A stretch of DNA of 41,702 bases from Fibrobacterota bacterium (lineage in GTDB: Bacteria > Fibrobacterota > Fibrobacteria > UBA11236), in NCBI GenBank assembly GCA_023249635.1, contig JAHFCH010000029.1, positions 1-41,702 of the forward strand, read 5' to 3'. This document shows, piece by piece, positions 40,569 through 41,702 of this stretch (within the stretch, counting starts at the first letter, position 1; the number at the start of each line of letters is the position of its first letter). The position numbers and the translations under genes were made by a program. The notes under the pieces were generated by a model. It worked only from the letters and a program-made list of their open reading frames with translations. It had not been told where the DNA came from and ran no database searches.

Positions 40569-41702
40569 CTATGGAATCCGTTCATGTTGCGGGGATGCGG
40601 ATTCCCAGGATGGTTTTTGTAAGCCAGGTCCATAGGATTTGCCGCCCGAAGGGTAGCCGAGCCCATTCATCTTTTCGGATTCGTCCAACACGAATGCGGC
40701 CCCCGCATCCGAGGCGGTACGGATGATTTTCGGCGTAATCATGAAGACGCGTTCGATATTGCTCCTGGCTTTGGTCGTCTTTCCGAACAGGTAGCCGATG
40801 ACGGGGATGGCGCCCAATACAGGTACGCGCGAAGTCGAAGTACTCTCCTCCGTGCGGATGAACCCGCCCAGCAGCAGGCTTTGGCGTTCGCCGACAATGG
40901 CCTGGGTATTGATGTTGCTGTTGGAAACAAGGGGGATATTGTCCACGGAGCCGTCCTTTGCCAAGGATCCATCCTCGATTTGGATATTGAGCTTGATGAG
41001 CCGCTCCCGCCCTTCTTCAACCAGGTGCGGAGTCACCTTTACCACGGTGCCTGCGCGCACCTCGAAGAGCTTCGCCTCCCGTTCGCCCGCGACCCGTACG
41101 TGGAAAGTTTGGGTTTGATCGATTTGCGCTTCAACATTGTCGAAAGTCAGAACCGTCGGGCGCGCCGCGATTTTCGCCTTGCCCTCAACCTCCAGCGCCT
41201 GGATACGCGCCATCAAGGATGTGGTGGCGTTCTCCGCAAGTGTCGCGAGGCCGTAGCCCTGCAGCAAGCCTGGAACCGTAGGCGATCCCGATGCGCCGAA
41301 ATCCGAAAAGGACTGGCCTTGCACGGTATTCGCTGTCCGGCCGGCGACTTTGGACTTGGAAAAAAGTTGCCACTCCAGACCGAAATCCGTGGTGGTGGCC
41401 GACGAGACGTCGATGATGGCGATATTCAATTCCACCAACCCCGCGGGCGCGTCCAAGGCGCCCACCAGCACTTGAAAACGCTGCAGGTTCTCACGCGTAT
41501 CCTTGATGACGACGGAATTGGTCCGCACATCGGCCTGGATGGAGACCTGGGCAGGGCCGGGAGCACCCACGCCCTGGGGAATGGGGAATTGAAACCCATT
41601 CAATGCGCCTATGGCCGGGGATTCGCGGGCGGTAGAACCGGTCGATTGCCGGGCGAATAAATCCGCTCCCAGCGGCTGCCGATTGATGAGCGAGGAAAGC
41701 AG
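40569..41702 (-). CDS. sctC: Type III secretion outer-membrane secretin SctC, 5' end beyond the window
   Basis: The frame is open to the right edge of the window, so the N-terminal domains are missing. The visible 377 residues include an N3-like domain (VSIQADVRTNSVVIKDTREN, FQVLVGALDAPAGLVELNIA) and the secretin domain: ALEVEGKAKIAARPTVLTFD, then GERQSLLLGGFIR, SRVPVLGAIPVIGYLFGKTT and ERVFMITPKII. The tail is short. Secretins also serve type II and type IV pilus systems; the adjoining SctD assigns this one to a type III system. It is the outer-membrane channel of the injectisome. The operon continues to the right. Confidence 0.87.
   Translation of the reverse strand: MLSSLINRQPLGADLFARQSTGSTARESPAIGALNGFQFPIPQGVGAPGPAQVSIQADVRTNSVVIKDTRENLQRFQVLVGALDAPAGLVELNIAIIDVSSATTTDFGLEWQLFSKSKVAGRTANTVQGQSFSDFGASGSPTVPGLLQGYGLATLAENATTSLMARIQALEVEGKAKIAARPTVLTFDNVEAQIDQTQTFHVRVAGEREAKLFEVRAGTVVKVTPHLVEEGRERLIKLNIQIEDGSLAKDGSVDNIPLVSNSNINTQAIVGERQSLLLGGFIRTEESTSTSRVPVLGAIPVIGYLFGKTTKARSNIERVFMITPKIIRTASDAGAAFVLDESEKMNGLGYPSGGKSYGPGLQKPSWESASPQHERIP

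Noticed and set aside
1-41702. CRISPR arrays, tRNA, rRNA, phage or transposase genes
   Set aside because: No regular direct repeats with spacers, no cloverleaf-like or rRNA sequence, and no integrase or transposase motif was seen.

Overview
The window is a GC-rich bacterial chromosome segment. The best guess for the organism is Fibrobacterota or a close relative. Two TIGR02147-family regulators (a paralogous family first described in Fibrobacter succinogenes), Sec-exported enzymes ending in a FlgD-like C-terminal sorting domain, and GH65-like and DUF3863-like enzymes point that way. TIGR02147 proteins are also common in Bdellovibrio-like bacteria, so the phylum is an inference. No rRNA, tRNA, CRISPR array or intact insertion sequence was seen.

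Layout. 1-5.2 kb: a truncated alpha/beta hydrolase, a proline-rich protein with a JAMM-like motif, a fragment of an MFS transporter, and a leftward LysR / SDR / alpha/beta hydrolase cluster. 5.2-6.5 kb: decayed DNA holding a copy of the 3' end of the JAMM-like gene and a possible proline-rich fragment. 6.6-15.4 kb: secreted enzymes, namely a metallophosphoesterase, a GH65-like glycosidase, a PA14 protein, and a DUF3863-like enzyme with an F5/8C domain. 15.6-19.9 kb: a lipoprotein followed by overlapping genes for an ECF sigma factor, a zinc-finger anti-sigma/DUF4384 protein, a caspase-like peptidase and a predicted outer-membrane protein. 20.1-22.2 kb: an MFS transporter with a clear promoter and twin operator, then a SnoaL-like protein and a terminator. 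22.4-36 kb: mostly low-complexity proline-rich proteins without Sec signals, with a soluble hybrid histidine kinase, a signal-less lytic transglycosylase and a secreted kelch protein among them. 36-38.8 kb: the two TIGR02147 regulators. 38.9-41.7 kb: the left end of a type III secretion operon read leftward (sctC partial, sctD, and a small sctE-like gene).

How it fits together. The sctC-sctD pair is the key to the window. SctD has an N-terminal FHA-like domain, one membrane helix and the typical C-terminal SctD ending, and it sits 2 bases after a secretin. The signal-less proline-rich proteins nearby are therefore best read as candidate type III effectors. Three carry HxHP/G...SxxD motifs like JAMM/JAB metalloproteases, two have basic NLS-like N-termini, and one is a transglycosylase of the kind that accompanies type III injectisomes. 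Three copies of a perfect GTAACA-N4-TGTTAC palindrome lie upstream of genes in this region. A second short word (GTAATCC, often GCGTAATCC) recurs in intergenic DNA and usually points toward the downstream gene. Both could be regulon signals. The effector roles and the regulon are inference; the motifs and gene order are visible in the sequence.
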